NCBI GenBank assembly: GCA_017621455.1
Contig: JAGATC010000020.1
Location: 62,001 to 126,000, forward strand
DNA: 64,000 nucleotides
Direction: 5' to 3'
DNA from: Alistipes sp.
GTDB lineage: Bacteria > Bacteroidota > Bacteroidia > Bacteroidales > Rikenellaceae
Position numbers and translations under genes: made by a program
Notes under the pieces: generated by a model
What the model was told of the DNA's origin: nothing
Databases searched by the model: none
Seen by the model: only the letters and a program-made list of their open reading frames with translations
In this document: positions 16,802 through 26,306 of the stretch, piece after piece
Layout of the letters: the number at the start of each line of letters is the position of its first letter
How positions within the stretch are numbered: the first letter of the stretch is position 1

Positions 16802-17833
16802 TTACTTCTCTGTGCCACCGAGCAAGAACGAGAAGTTGCCGATGTTCTTAAGAGCTATGCAAGTACCGCGAGCGATGGCACGCAGTGGATCCTCGGCGAT
16901 GTGTACGGGGAGCCCCGACTTCTTCGACAGACGCTGGTCGAGACCCTTAATCAGAGCGCCACCACCTGCGAGGTAGATACCATTCTTCACAACATCCGAG
17001 TAAAGCTCGGGGGGCATCTCCTCCAACACCTCCATAAGAGCGTTGTCGAGCTTAACGAGCGACTTATCAAGAGCGTAGGCTATCTCGCTATAGTTGAGCT
17101 TAACCTCCTGTGGCATGTTGGTGCGCATGTTCGAACCGGTGAATACGTATACGTCGGGCTCGTCCTCAAGCTCGGGAACAGCTGCACCGATGGCACACTT
17201 AATGTTCTCGGCCGTGCGCTCACCAATACGAATATCGTACTGCTGGCGGATATAGTTCTGGATGTCGTTGGTGAAGACGTCACCAGCAACGTTGATAGAC
17301 TTAGAGCATACGATACCGCCGAGCGAGATACATGCGATCTCGGCCGTACCGCCACCGATGTCGATGACGAGGTTGCCCTCGGGAGCCTCTACGTCGAGGC
17401 CGGCACCGAGTGCTGCCGCCATAGGCTCGAAGATGAGGTATATCTCGCGACCTCCGGCATGCTGTGCTGAGTCGCGTACGGCGCGAATCTCCACGTTAGT
17501 TGAACCTGAAGGTATGCATATCATCATGCGAAGTGAGGGGGCAAACATACCACGTGTGGCACCCACCTTCTTGATAAGACCGCGAAGCATAAGCTCCGTA
17601 GCCTCGAAGTCTGCGATAACGCCATCGCGCAAGGGGCGAATGGTGCGGATGTCGGAGTGAGTCTTACCATCCATAAGACGAGCCTTGTGACCAATGGCCA
17701 TAAGATTGCCTGTCTTGATGCTAAGCGCAACGATTGAAGGCTCGTCAACCACGACCTTGCCGTTGTGCATAATGAGTGTATTGGCCGTGCCGAGGTCAAT
17801 AGCTAACTCTTGCGTAAGTGAAAAAAGTCCCAT
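16802..17833 (-). CDS. mreB: Rod shape-determining protein MreB (bacterial actin)
   Basis: A protein of 343 residues from the ATG at 17833 (MGLFSLTQELAIDLGTANT); the frame stays open 20 codons further to a TTG, but that extension is not family-like. Actin-fold motifs are complete: phosphate 1 AIDLGTANTLI, phosphate 2 GNLVIDIGGGTAEIA, and the adenosine motif YLAGGGALIKGL. MreB forms ATP-dependent filaments beneath the inner membrane that orient cell-wall elongation. It is the first gene of the mre-mrd cluster, with a leader of about 150 nt. Confidence 0.96.
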   Translation of the reverse strand: MGLFSLTQELAIDLGTANTLIMHNGKVVVDEPSIVALSIKTGNLMAIGHKARLMDGKTHSDIRTIRPLRDGVIADFEATELMLRGLIKKVGATRGMFAPSLRMMICIPSGSTNVEIRAVRDSAQHAGGREIYLIFEPMAAALGAGLDVEAPEGNLVIDIGGGTAEIACISLGGIVCSKSINVAGDVFTNDIQNYIRQQYDIRIGERTAENIKCAIGAAVPELEDEPDVYVFTGSNMRTNMPQEVKLNYSEIAYALDKSLVKLDNALMEVLEEMPPELYSDVVKNGIYLAGGGALIKGLDQRLSKKSGLPVHIAEDPLRAIARGTCIALKNIGNFSFLLGGTEK

Positions 17834-17991
17834 ATTTCGTTGTTTTATTATTTCGTAGCCTAAGTCTCCCTCATTCTTTAGGGACACAGACAAAAAGTTA
17901 GACCACCAACACCATCCGTATCGCCAGTCGTAACTCGTTGCATAATAGTTATTTGTACTTATTCATAGAATAAGTCCACCGTATTCACTTG

Positions 17992-18024
17992 CAAAGATAG
18001 GAAAAAGAAATGGAGAATTTGCAA
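17992..18024 (-). promoter_or_regulatory. Likely promoter of the mre cluster
   Basis: On the minus strand TATCTTTG (17999-17992) matches the -7 box; a CTTG lies 22 nt upstream, slightly far. The resulting leader of about 150 nt contains a small hairpin (CTTATT...AATAAG) at about 17958-17973. Confidence 0.45.
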
Positions 18025-18092
18025 GAGTTTTAACTTTTTTTTGTTAATTTTGTCAATAATTTTTTTGCAGACAATTGTAGTTACAAGCGCCT

Positions 18093-19097
18093 ATGAACAC
18101 AAACAATACTCCAAGGTGTGCCGTACTTGGCTACGGCAGTTGGGCGACAGCCATTGTCAAGACACTCACGGTGAACCACCACCATGTTGATTGGCTTGTA
18201 CTAAACGATGATATTCGTGAGTCTTTGCAGATGCGCAGTCGCAACCCTAAATACCTGCCATGGTGCTACATAGACCGGGAATTTATCACCCCCTCAAACG
18301 ATATTAACGCCGTGGTGCGCGATGCCGACATCGTATTCTTGGCCATGCCCTCGGCATTCTTTAAGAAGTTTCTTGAGCCTCTCACCGAGAGCCTACGCGA
18401 TAAAATTGTAGTCTCGGCCGTGAAGGGCATCATCCCAGGTGACTACCTCACTATTGTTGAGCACATGAATCGCTACTTCGATGTGCCCATGGAGCGTCTC
18501 GCCGTAGTGACCGGACCCTCACATGCTGAGGAGGTAGGTCAGTGTCAGCTTTCATATCTTACGGTTGCCTCGGAGTCGGATGCTACGGCCATGAAGGTTA
18601 GAGATGTGTTGGCTAACGACTTCTTCCGTTGCTCGCTCTCGAACGACGTGCTCGGCGTGGAGGCTGCGGCTATCATGAAGAATATCTACGCTTTAGCTGT
18701 GGGTATGGCCGTAGGTTTGCGCTATGGCGACAACTTTCTTGCCGTGCTTATCGCAGGCTGTGCCAACGAGATGAAGCGCTTTATCGACGTGGCAGTACCG
18801 CTTGCCGATCGTGACATCAATGCTGCGGCATACATGGGTGACCTGCTCGTTACCTGCTACTCACCCCTGAGCCGTAATCGTCGTCTTGGCACACTGCTTG
18901 GTAAGGGTTGCTCGGTAAAGAGCGCACTGAACGAGATGACGATGGTGGCCGAGGGTTACTATGCTGCCGACTGCATACGCCAGAGCTCTATGCGTCGCGG
19001 CATCGATATGCCCATTGCCGACAAGGTCTGGGAGGTGCTGTATGAGGGTGTCTCGGCCCGCGAATCTATGCAGGCACTGACTCAGATTTTGAGATAG
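18093..19097 (+). CDS. gpsA: NAD(P)H-dependent glycerol-3-phosphate dehydrogenase
   Basis: A 334-residue protein of standard length. The dinucleotide-binding GYGSWATAIVKTL motif lies at residues 9-21, the VTGPSHAEEV substrate segment near residue 140, and the catalytic lysine region in AAIMKNIYALAVG near residue 195. It reduces dihydroxyacetone phosphate to sn-glycerol 3-phosphate for phospholipid synthesis. It is divergent from mreB and lies 42 nt before pgi, so gpsA-pgi may be one transcript. Confidence 0.95.
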   Translation: MNTNNTPRCAVLGYGSWATAIVKTLTVNHHHVDWLVLNDDIRESLQMRSRNPKYLPWCYIDREFITPSNDINAVVRDADIVFLAMPSAFFKKFLEPLTESLRDKIVVSAVKGIIPGDYLTIVEHMNRYFDVPMERLAVVTGPSHAEEVGQCQLSYLTVASESDATAMKVRDVLANDFFRCSLSNDVLGVEAAAIMKNIYALAVGMAVGLRYGDNFLAVLIAGCANEMKRFIDVAVPLADRDINAAAYMGDLLVTCYSPLSRNRRLGTLLGKGCSVKSALNEMTMVAEGYYAADCIRQSSMRRGIDMPIADKVWEVLYEGVSARESMQALTQILR

Positions 19098-19139
19098 TAA
19101 ATTTATTTTAATGGAATTATAAATCAAAACGTTATAAAT

Positions 19140-20471
19140 ATGAATCTAATTAAATTTGACGCTAAACATTCAGGCGTAACCATCAACAACGATATGCTTG
19201 CTGCAGCTAAGCAGGCAAATGCTCTTTTGCACACAGGCGAAGGTGCTGGCAACGACTTCCTTGGTTGGGTAAATCTACCCTCGTCGATTAGCGACGAGCA
19301 TCTTCGTGAGGTTAAGGCAGTGGCCGAGAAGTTGCGTCAGCGTGCTGAGGTGGTTATCTGCATTGGTATCGGTGGCTCGTACCTCGGTGCTAAGGCCGTG
19401 TTGGAGGCTATGAGCAACTCGTTCGAGTCGCTTAAGAAGCGTCACGACAACCCCACAGTGGTATTTGCCGGTGAGAATATCTCGGAGGACTACACATACG
19501 AGCTTATGGATGCGGTTAAGGATTACTCTATCGCCGCTATCGTAATCTCTAAGTCGGGCACTACGACAGAGCCAGCTATCGCTTTCCGCCTAATCAAGGC
19601 CGAGATTGAGAAGCGCTATGGCAAGGCTGAGGCTGCTGAGCGCATCGTGGCTATCACGGACAAGGCACGTGGCGCGCTTAAGACGCTCGCTACGCAGGAG
19701 GGTTATCCTACGTTTGTTATCGAAGACAACGTGGGTGGCCGCTACTCGGTGCTTTCGCCCGTAGGTCTCCTGCCTTTGGCTGTTGCAGGCGTCGATGTCG
19801 ATGCCTTTGTTGAGGGTGCTCGCGATATGGAGCGCATGACAGCTATGGATCAGCCCATCGAGACTAACCTTGCAGCGCAGTACGCTATTGTTCGTAACGA
19901 GCTCTATAAGGCTGGCAAGAAGATAGAGATCCTGGGTTCGTATGAGCCTAAGTTGCAGTATATTGCAGAGTGGTGGAAGCAGCTCTATGGTGAGTCGGAG
20001 GGTAAGGATGGCAAGGGCATCTTCCCTGCAAGCGTAACGCTTACTGCCGACCTTCACTCTATGGGTCAGTATATCCAGGAGGGTGAGCGCACGCTCTTCG
20101 AGACTATCATCTCGGTTAAGAACTCGAAGTATGAGGTTAAGGTTGAGAGCGACGAGGCTAACCTCGATGGCTTGAACTTCCTCACAGGCAAGCGCCTCTC
20201 GGAGATTAACAAGATGGCGGAGCTTGGTGTTCGTATCGCACATGTCGATGGTGGAGTGCCTAATATGGTTATCGAGATTGAGCGCATCGATGAGCGCACT
20301 ATCGGCCAGTTGTTGTACTTCTTCGAGAAGGGTTGTGGTATCTCGGGCTATATGCTTGGCGTGAATCCTTTCAACCAGCCTGGCGTGGAGGCATACAAAA
20401 AGAATATGTTTGCGCTGTTGGATAAGCCTGGCTATGAGGAGGAGTCGAAGGCTATCAAGGCTCGCCTATAA
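19140..20471 (+). CDS. pgi: Glucose-6-phosphate isomerase
   Basis: A 443-residue protein of the short bacterial PGI type. Signature segments are [33 protein letters not shown] (phosphate-binding loop) and [21 protein letters not shown]; the C-terminal active-site region reads [25 protein letters not shown]. It interconverts glucose 6-phosphate and fructose 6-phosphate. No regulatory sequence of its own is evident in the short gap after gpsA. Confidence 0.96.
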   Translation: MNLIKFDAKHSGVTINNDMLAAAKQANALLHTGEGAGNDFLGWVNLPSSISDEHLREVKAVAEKLRQRAEVVICIGIGGSYLGAKAVLEAMSNSFESLKKRHDNPTVVFAGENISEDYTYELMDAVKDYSIAAIVISKSGTTTEPAIAFRLIKAEIEKRYGKAEAAERIVAITDKARGALKTLATQEGYPTFVIEDNVGGRYSVLSPVGLLPLAVAGVDVDAFVEGARDMERMTAMDQPIETNLAAQYAIVRNELYKAGKKIEILGSYEPKLQYIAEWWKQLYGESEGKDGKGIFPASVTLTADLHSMGQYIQEGERTLFETIISVKNSKYEVKVESDEANLDGLNFLTGKRLSEINKMAELGVRIAHVDGGVPNMVIEIERIDERTIGQLLYFFEKGCGISGYMLGVNPFNQPGVEAYKKNMFALLDKPGYEEESKAIKARL

Positions 20472-20489
20472 TAATATAAGTATATAGCG

Positions 20490-20993
20490 ATGTATTGCAG
20501 AAGTTGCGGTAGGCAGATTAGCTCCACCCTTGCGGAGTGCCCCGATTGTGGCGCTAAGTGGGGTGGTGGCGATGGCTATTGTCAGGAGTGTGGCGCACCC
20601 ACCGAGGCTACGGCGTGCCTATGTGCGCGCTGTGGCTGTGAGCTTGCCATAATTTTGGAGGATGGTACACGTCCTGTGAGCACCTTTAAGGAGGCTGTGC
20701 GCCGCTGCTTTAAGCGCTATTTTACGTTTAGTGGCAGGGCTAATAGGGTAGAGTTCTGGATGTGGATGCTCTTTGTGCTTATTGCCACGTCGTTTATTGT
20801 TGTGGGGTGGATTATGCTCCCCGTGGTCATCATACCCTCGTTTAGTGTGGCTGTGCGTCGTCTGCACGATGTGGGTAAGAGTGGCTGGTGGGTTATCTTG
20901 GGTCTTATTCCACCCATCACGTTCTATGTCATCTATCTACTCGCATGTCGCGGTGATAGGAGTGATAATAGCTACGGCATCGTACAACAATAG
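20490..20993 (+). CDS. Double zinc-ribbon / DUF805 membrane protein
   Basis: A 167-residue protein. Residues 1-50 contain four CxxC-type pairs (CRSC, CPDC, CQEC, CARC), consistent with two zinc ribbons. Residues 65-165 are a DUF805 domain: FSGRANRVEFWMWM, two or three membrane helices, and the typical SVAVRRLHDVGKSGWWVIL loop. DUF805 proteins are small inner-membrane proteins without known activity. It starts 18 nt after pgi and may share its transcript; a bidirectional terminator follows. Confidence 0.85.
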   Translation: MYCRSCGRQISSTLAECPDCGAKWGGGDGYCQECGAPTEATACLCARCGCELAIILEDGTRPVSTFKEAVRRCFKRYFTFSGRANRVEFWMWMLFVLIATSFIVVGWIMLPVVIIPSFSVAVRRLHDVGKSGWWVILGLIPPITFYVIYLLACRGDRSDNSYGIVQQ

Positions 20994-21018
20994 GTGTCGC
21001 ATGATACGTAGGTAAGAG

Positions 21019-21052
21019 AAAAGGGGTTGACCTCATGGTCAGCCCCTTTTTT
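21019..21052. terminator. Bidirectional intrinsic terminator (DUF805 gene / rnpB)
   Basis: A 10-bp stem (21023-21032 with 21037-21046, one G-T pair) and TCAT loop, with six T on the plus side and AAAA on the other, so it can end both the plus-strand DUF805 transcript and the minus-strand RNase P RNA. Confidence 0.8.
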
Positions 21053-21056
21053 AGTG

Positions 21057-21411
21057 GCATACGCTATAAGCCGAGTTCTGTAACCAACAAGCGTTGGTCC
21101 CTTGTCATTTATCTACGACGACAATCACTTGCCGCCTCTAGCAACCTACCCCCCGACATTGGGCGAGCAACCCTTAATTGTCGGTATACATGGTCTTGCA
21201 ACCCACGAGGCGTACTGACCGAGGCGTATTGCTACCCTCGCGGTGGGCTCTTACCCCACCTTTTCACCCTTACCTCACCCGAAGGTGTGGCGGTCGTTCT
21301 CTGTTACACTACTATGCCCTCACGAACATCAAGCCGTTAACTTGCGTGGCGCTCTTCGTTGCTCGGACTTTCCTCCCCCACCCGAAGGTGGCAGCGACAA
21401 GGCGCATATGC
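21057..21411 (-). ncRNA. rnpB: RNase P RNA component
   Basis: Read on the minus strand the segment begins with GCATATGC, which pairs with GCGTATGC at the 3' end to form P1. The universal core sequences are present: GAGGAAAGTCCGAGC (CR-I) near the 5' end and ACAGAACTCGGCTTAT (CR-V) near the 3' end, with several GNRA-capped hairpins between. Length is about 355 nt, typical of type A RNase P RNA, the ribozyme that removes tRNA 5' leaders. A TATCTTTG box at 21424-21417 places the 5' end at about 21411, and the shared terminator follows the 3' end. Confidence 0.95.
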
Positions 21412-21416
21412 GGGTG

Positions 21417-21424
21417 CAAAGATA
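21417..21424 (-). promoter_or_regulatory. -7 box of rnpB
   Basis: TATCTTTG on the minus strand, six bases before the inferred 5' end of RNase P RNA. No clear -33 TTTG is seen at the expected distance. Confidence 0.6.
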
Positions 21425-21469
21425 TATAAAAAATGGCTCCATGGCACACTATTATGGCGTAAAATGAGG

Positions 21470-21510
21470 AAAAAAAGTGAACGCGAGTAACCTCGTGGCT
21501 ACTCGCGTTC
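21470..21510 (-). terminator. Intrinsic terminator after the acyl-CoA ligase gene
   Basis: On the minus strand an 11-bp stem (21510-21500 with 21489-21479) is followed by seven T within CACTTTTTTT, 20 nt after the ligase stop. Confidence 0.8.
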
Positions 21511-21529
21511 GCTATGTGTGAAGAGGATG

Positions 21530-23440
21530 CTACGATAGTATCTTCTTCAGTGCTGCAAGGTTACGGGCGTTGTCAATAGCCTTACCCTCAGGGGTATAGG
21601 CGTGCTCGATAGCCTCGGCGAAGTGCTTCTCCACCTTGTTACGCACGACCTTCATGGTGCTATTCACAAGGCCATTCTGCTCGGTGAATGGCTCGTCGGC
21701 AATGGCGATAACGGCAGGGACCCAGCGGTCGGGGAACTCATCGGCAAAAGCGCCGCCAGAGCGATATTTAGCCACCTCTGCGCCGATAATTTTTGATGCC
21801 TCCGCGTAGCGGGCATCACCCTCCACGCCACGCTCATCGAGCTTGCGGTTAAGGTTCTCCTTTGAGGGGACTACCAACGCAATAGTATAGGGATTCTGGT
21901 TGTTGTAGACGATAACCTGGTCGATATATGGCGACTTGTCTACAAAGGCCTCCTCCATACCCTCGGGGCTATACTTCTCGCCATCGCTCGAGATAAGGAG
22001 GCTCTTGAAGCGACCCAATACATAGAGGAAGTTATCCTCGCCCATATAGCCCATATCGCCCGTGTAGAGCCAGCCATCACGCACCGTGTCGGCCGTAGAC
22101 TCGGGGTTCTTCCAGTAGCCAGCCATCACGTTCTCGCCCTTGATGACAATCTCGCCCTTCTCGCCTACGGGGAGCTCGCGACCCTCCTCGTCCATAATCT
22201 TAATCTCGAGGGGCTGCACAAGGCGTCCCGATGAGCCGAAGCGGTGATTACCCTTCGATGGGGCATTTGTCGAGATTACGGGCGTTGCCTCCGAGAGACC
22301 ATAACCCTGGAACATGGGCACGCCAATGGCATAGAAGAAGCGCTGAAGCTCGCTGTCGAGCAGCGCACCGCCACCGATGAAGAACTGCAATTCGCCACCA
22401 AACGCCTCGCGCACCTTCGAGTAGAGAATCTTGTCGAAGAGCGCTACCAGTGGCTTTAGCATCCAGCGCATACCGCGACCCTTGGTGTAGCCATCGGCCT
22501 GGTAGGCATACGATGTCTTAAGCGCGAAGTTGAAGAGTCGCTCAGTGTTTTTGCCCTTCTTGCGGATGGATGTCTCGATGTTCTTGCGGAAGTTCTTAGC
22601 TAAGGCGGGCACCGAGAGCAAGAAGTGAGGACGCACCTCCTTAATGTTAATAGGTATGTTTTTCAAGGTCTCCATAGGTGTGCGACCCACCTCCGTAGTA
22701 GCCACCGAGGCACCACAGGCTATCATAATGTAGAAGCCTACGACGTGTGCGAAGCAGTGGTCGAGTGGCAGGATGATAAGCGTGCGCCAGGTGGGAGGGA
22801 TAGATACTACCGAGAGTGCCTGCTCCACGTTGGCGGTATAGTTGCGGTGGGTGAGCACCACGCCCTTGGGGTCTGCTGTAGTTCCCGAGGTGTAGGTGAT
22901 GGTGGCGTAGTCGTCGTTTTGAAGGGCGCGACCGATTGCCAAGAATGACTCCTCGTTAGCCTTGAGGTACTCCTCGCCGCGCGCCTTGAGGGCGTCGAGT
23001 GTCTGTGCCATAGCCACGTCAGCGGCATCGGTGCCCCACACGATGATATGCTCAAGGTCAGGGAGTTGGTCTACTATCTTGGCCACCTTAGGTAGCTGAT
23101 TCTTCGACACGAAGAGCGCCTTAACGTCGGCGTGGCGCAGACGGAACAGAAGGTCGTTTGCCTCCTCGAGTTTGATAGATAGAGGCACGCTCACGGCACC
23201 TGCGTAGAGCAGTCCGAGCTCCGAGATAATCCAGTTGTTGCAGCCCTCGGCGAGGATAGATACGCGGTCGCCGGGCTTGATGCCGATGGCAGCAAGACCA
23301 GCACCCGTCTTAAGTGCCTCACGCTTAGTCTCTGCATAGGTCGTAGGCTCGAACTTGCCATTGTGCTTCTCCAATAGAAACTCCTTGGCGCCATATTTCG
23401 CTACCGACTCCTCAAATAGGTCTATAATTGTTCGTTTCAT
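21530..23440 (-). CDS. Long-chain acyl-CoA ligase (AMP-forming)
   Basis: A 636-residue member of the ANL adenylating family. The P-loop-like motif TYTSGTTADPKGVVLTHRN lies near residue 185, the adenine-binding GYGLSEATPVIS near 350, and the hinge WLYTGDMGYM near 445. Length and insertions resemble the eukaryote-like long-chain fatty acyl-CoA synthetases often annotated FadD15 or AMP-binding protein. It activates fatty acids for lipid synthesis or turnover at the inner membrane face. It has its own terminator downstream; upstream is the GH13 gene with a hairpin between, so it is probably transcribed independently. Confidence 0.9.
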   Translation of the reverse strand: MKRTIIDLFEESVAKYGAKEFLLEKHNGKFEPTTYAETKREALKTGAGLAAIGIKPGDRVSILAEGCNNWIISELGLLYAGAVSVPLSIKLEEANDLLFRLRHADVKALFVSKNQLPKVAKIVDQLPDLEHIIVWGTDAADVAMAQTLDALKARGEEYLKANEESFLAIGRALQNDDYATITYTSGTTADPKGVVLTHRNYTANVEQALSVVSIPPTWRTLIILPLDHCFAHVVGFYIMIACGASVATTEVGRTPMETLKNIPINIKEVRPHFLLSVPALAKNFRKNIETSIRKKGKNTERLFNFALKTSYAYQADGYTKGRGMRWMLKPLVALFDKILYSKVREAFGGELQFFIGGGALLDSELQRFFYAIGVPMFQGYGLSEATPVISTNAPSKGNHRFGSSGRLVQPLEIKIMDEEGRELPVGEKGEIVIKGENVMAGYWKNPESTADTVRDGWLYTGDMGYMGEDNFLYVLGRFKSLLISSDGEKYSPEGMEEAFVDKSPYIDQVIVYNNQNPYTIALVVPSKENLNRKLDERGVEGDARYAEASKIIGAEVAKYRSGGAFADEFPDRWVPAVIAIADEPFTEQNGLVNSTMKVVRNKVEKHFAEAIEHAYTPEGKAIDNARNLAALKKILS

Positions 23441-23457
23441 ATCTATTCAGTTAAAAT

Positions 23458-23490
23458 ATGGGCCACCGACACCAAAGGTCGATAGCCCAT
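23458..23490 (-). terminator. Hairpin after the GH13 lipoprotein gene
   Basis: An imperfect inverted repeat (ATGGGC arms at 23490-23485 and 23463-23458 with inner GAC/GTC pairs) lies 16 nt after the GH13 stop on the minus strand and is followed by a short ATTTTAA tract. Confidence 0.5.
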
Positions 23491-23506
23491 AATGTTTAGC
23501 ATATTA

Positions 23507-26023
23507 TTACTCGCGTACAAGTACGATGTAGTCGCTTGCCCCAAGTGTGCAGCTATATGTCGAGCCAAGCGTTACCTTCTCGCCAGTCATAAGGTTGGTC
23601 CACTCGCCAGCATTAGGTACATTAACCTGAGTAGTAGACTCGGCATTGTTGAAGTTAGCCACAACTATAACCTTATCCAATACGAGCACCTTGCCGCCCA
23701 TATTGCCGTCGCCCACCTGCCATGTGTGTACGGTGAGGTTGTCCTGGCCATAGAACTCCTCGTGGTCGGTACGCCAAGAGATAATCTTAGACATTGCGTC
23801 GTAGAGAGCGCGGCGGTTAGCATCCTCGAAGTACTCCCACTTCACAGGCTTGCGACCAGTACGGCCATTCTCCTCGATAGATATATCGTAGCCAAGCTCG
23901 CCAAACTGCCACATCATCTTGGGGTATGGAGTGAGGAAGTGGAAGGCGTAGACTGCCTGCAAACGCTTGGTAAGCACGTTCCAAGGCTTTGCCCATGACT
24001 GTGCGTACTTAACAGCGTCGTAAGCGATACGCTCCTCATCGTGAGTCTCGATATTGTTCACGCGACCCTTCTTGAAGTCGGCAAAGCTGCTGCCCGTGAA
24101 GCCGAGTACTGACTGCTTGTAACCATTGCGCTGGTTGTTGTTCCAGCAGAGTGCACCTACAGAGTTGTATAGCTCGGTCTCCTCCGACTGGTCGCAGAAG
24201 TGCTCAAAAATAATGTAAGCATCCTCGTCTATCGAACGGATAGTCTCGGCATAGTGCTTCAAGATGCCGATACGCTGTGCTGAGTAGCCACCAGCGTCGT
24301 AGTTGCCGGGGTTCTGCACGAAGCCCTTGGTGAGGTCGAAGCGGAAGCCATCCACGTTGTACTCCTCCATCCAGAACTCGAGAACATCGTCGATGTAGTT
24401 AACGGTCTCCGAGTATGTGTGGTTGAAGTCGTGGAATACGCTCCAGTTGTGGGGAGCATCTACGTTGAAGAAGGGGTTAGTGGGGAGTGTCTTGTTAGCA
24501 CCCGAATCCCACCACATCTTGGCGTAGGGGAACTGACCTGTAGCGTGGTTGAAGACAACGTCAAGGATGACGGCGATGTCGCGCTTGTGACACTCGTCGA
24601 TAAAGCGCTTGTATGCCTCCTCCGTACCGTAAGCCTTGTCGGCAGTGAAGAAGAAGCAGGGGTTGTAGCCCCATGAGTCGTTGCCGTCGAACTCCTGAAT
24701 AGGCATAAGCTCGATGGCATTCACACCCAATGTCTCGAGGTAGTCGAGCTTAGCAGTAACGGCATCGATAGAGCCCTCCTCGGTAAAGTCGCGGATGAGC
24801 AACTCATAAATTGCCAACGAGTTCTCCGCAGGACGCTCATACGATGTTGCTGTCCACTGATACTCCATAGGATTAAGCTCGAATACCGATACGATGTCCG
24901 ATGTGTACTCTGCGGGATAAGGCTTAAGGTTAGGATATACCGAAGCGTCGATCCACTTGTCGTTCCATGGGTCGAGAATCTTTGTAGCGTAGGGGTCACC
25001 AATCTTGATGGTGCCATCTACGAGGTACTGGTAGCCATACTCAACACCCTCCTCGAGACCCGATACGGTTGTCCAGAAGTAGTTGCCGTCACGCTTCATC
25101 ATATACTTGTTTGAGGGAGCATACTCGTTGAAGTCGCCGAGCAATACTACCGACTCCTTGCCAGGAGCGAAGAGCACGAAGGTAGCCTCACTGCCGTTGA
25201 TGTTTACGCCATTCTCCACATCTGCGGGGCGCGATGCTGTCTCGGTCTCGCCCAAGACGGCCACCGAAACGCTATCCTCCAAGGTGTTTGTGCCATCTGT
25301 TGCCACAGCCTTGAATACCACATCCTCGGGCTCGGTAGGAGCGTAGGTGTAGGTAAGTGTTGCGCCACCTGTCTCTGCCACAGCAATGTCGTTTTTGTAG
25401 AGCTTAACGTTGGTTGCGGCCTTCTGCTGTACCTGCACGGTGTACTCCTCGCCAACAGTGAGGATTGAGCCGTGGGCAGGAGAGATAATCTTTACTGACA
25501 TACCCTCCGAAGCAAGCTCGATGAAGATGTCGGCGCCGTTGTCCTTAACCTCGATCTTGCTATCTGCCGAGCGGAATACGAAGGCGATGTGAGTGATTGT
25601 CTCGCCCTCTTCTACGCCATACCAAGCACGTGGACCGCCCTTGATGACATAGTGCCAGAGGTTGTCGTCGACGCGCTCCAACTTGCACTCGGGGATGTTA
25701 TTGCCCCACTCCGCGAGGACATGCTTCCAGTCGCCAGTGGTTGCGCTATCGGTGGTAAGCACACCGGTGTGAGCATATAGCTCGCCAGTGAAACCATCGG
25801 CAGCGGTGCCAGCGGTGTTGAGGATGACGGTGACATCCTCGGTCATAGCCTCGGTCACAAACGCGGGGTCTGTAGAGATTAGGGGGAACTCCGAGGGCTC
25901 AGTAGGGTTAATTGGGGTAGGTGGATTAGGATTGTCGGGGAAGATTGGACCCTGGTCGGGGGCACAACCTACTACCGTAAGTGCTACGAAGAGCACCATT
26001 AGAAGTGCATGAAGCTTTTTCAT
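23507..26023 (-). CDS. Exported GH13 alpha-amylase family lipoprotein
   Basis: An 838-residue protein with lipoprotein signal and Cys20 (TVVGC). Residues about 50-160 look like a starch-binding domain, 165-260 an Ig-like module, 280-370 a CBM48/early-set domain (VLLGDFNEYAP), and about 420-800 the GH13 barrel. All four conserved regions are present: DVVFNH (D about 488), nucleophile D563 in FRFDLTKG, acid/base E607 in IIFEHF, and D662 in ETHDEE. It should hydrolyse alpha-1,4-glucans at the outer membrane or in the periplasm. No SusC/SusD pair is adjacent, so it is not in a standard polysaccharide utilisation locus here. Exact specificity is open. Confidence 0.92.
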   Translation of the reverse strand: MKKLHALLMVLFVALTVVGCAPDQGPIFPDNPNPPTPINPTEPSEFPLISTDPAFVTEAMTEDVTVILNTAGTAADGFTGELYAHTGVLTTDSATTGDWKHVLAEWGNNIPECKLERVDDNLWHYVIKGGPRAWYGVEEGETITHIAFVFRSADSKIEVKDNGADIFIELASEGMSVKIISPAHGSILTVGEEYTVQVQQKAATNVKLYKNDIAVAETGGATLTYTYAPTEPEDVVFKAVATDGTNTLEDSVSVAVLGETETASRPADVENGVNINGSEATFVLFAPGKESVVLLGDFNEYAPSNKYMMKRDGNYFWTTVSGLEEGVEYGYQYLVDGTIKIGDPYATKILDPWNDKWIDASVYPNLKPYPAEYTSDIVSVFELNPMEYQWTATSYERPAENSLAIYELLIRDFTEEGSIDAVTAKLDYLETLGVNAIELMPIQEFDGNDSWGYNPCFFFTADKAYGTEEAYKRFIDECHKRDIAVILDVVFNHATGQFPYAKMWWDSGANKTLPTNPFFNVDAPHNWSVFHDFNHTYSETVNYIDDVLEFWMEEYNVDGFRFDLTKGFVQNPGNYDAGGYSAQRIGILKHYAETIRSIDEDAYIIFEHFCDQSEETELYNSVGALCWNNNQRNGYKQSVLGFTGSSFADFKKGRVNNIETHDEERIAYDAVKYAQSWAKPWNVLTKRLQAVYAFHFLTPYPKMMWQFGELGYDISIEENGRTGRKPVKWEYFEDANRRALYDAMSKIISWRTDHEEFYGQDNLTVHTWQVGDGNMGGKVLVLDKVIVVANFNNAESTTQVNVPNAGEWTNLMTGEKVTLGSTYSCTLGASDYIVLVRE

Positions 26024-26086
26024 TGTTGTATTGTTTTAGTTAATATTGTTTCGTCATGCGATATGCTTTTTAAGCATATAACCCTG

Positions 26087-26118
26087 CAAAGTTAGTATAA
26101 ATATTCGACTTGGCGAAA
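26087..26118 (-). promoter_or_regulatory. Promoter of the GH13 lipoprotein gene
   Basis: On the minus strand TAACTTTG (26094-26087) lies 20 nt after TTTC (26118-26115), near the consensus. The leader of about 58 nt contains a small hairpin (ATATGC...GCATAT, 26061-26079). The rest of the 283-bp gap to the OmpA gene shows no other clear signal. Confidence 0.6.
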
Positions 26119-26306
26119 TACTAAGAACATAATTTACCCGATGGCACTATTTGTCTGCCGAGTGGCAAAAATTGGACGATGAGCCGAGAGCTTAACACCC
26201 CTTATGACGTGTGTATGAGTGGCGGTGATGTCGCTTGGCGCGGTATTTGTTTTTAGCCACAGTGAGTAAAAAAACAGTGTAGAACAACTTAACGCTTAAG
26301 TCTATT

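Noticed and set aside
16901..17470. A 189-codon plus-strand ORF antisense to mreB
   Set aside because: It is the shadow of the conserved mreB frame and has no signal or domain of its own.
21035..21467. Three overlapping plus-strand ORFs of 74-101 codons
   Set aside because: They lie opposite RNase P RNA, whose conserved core motifs are clear on the minus strand.
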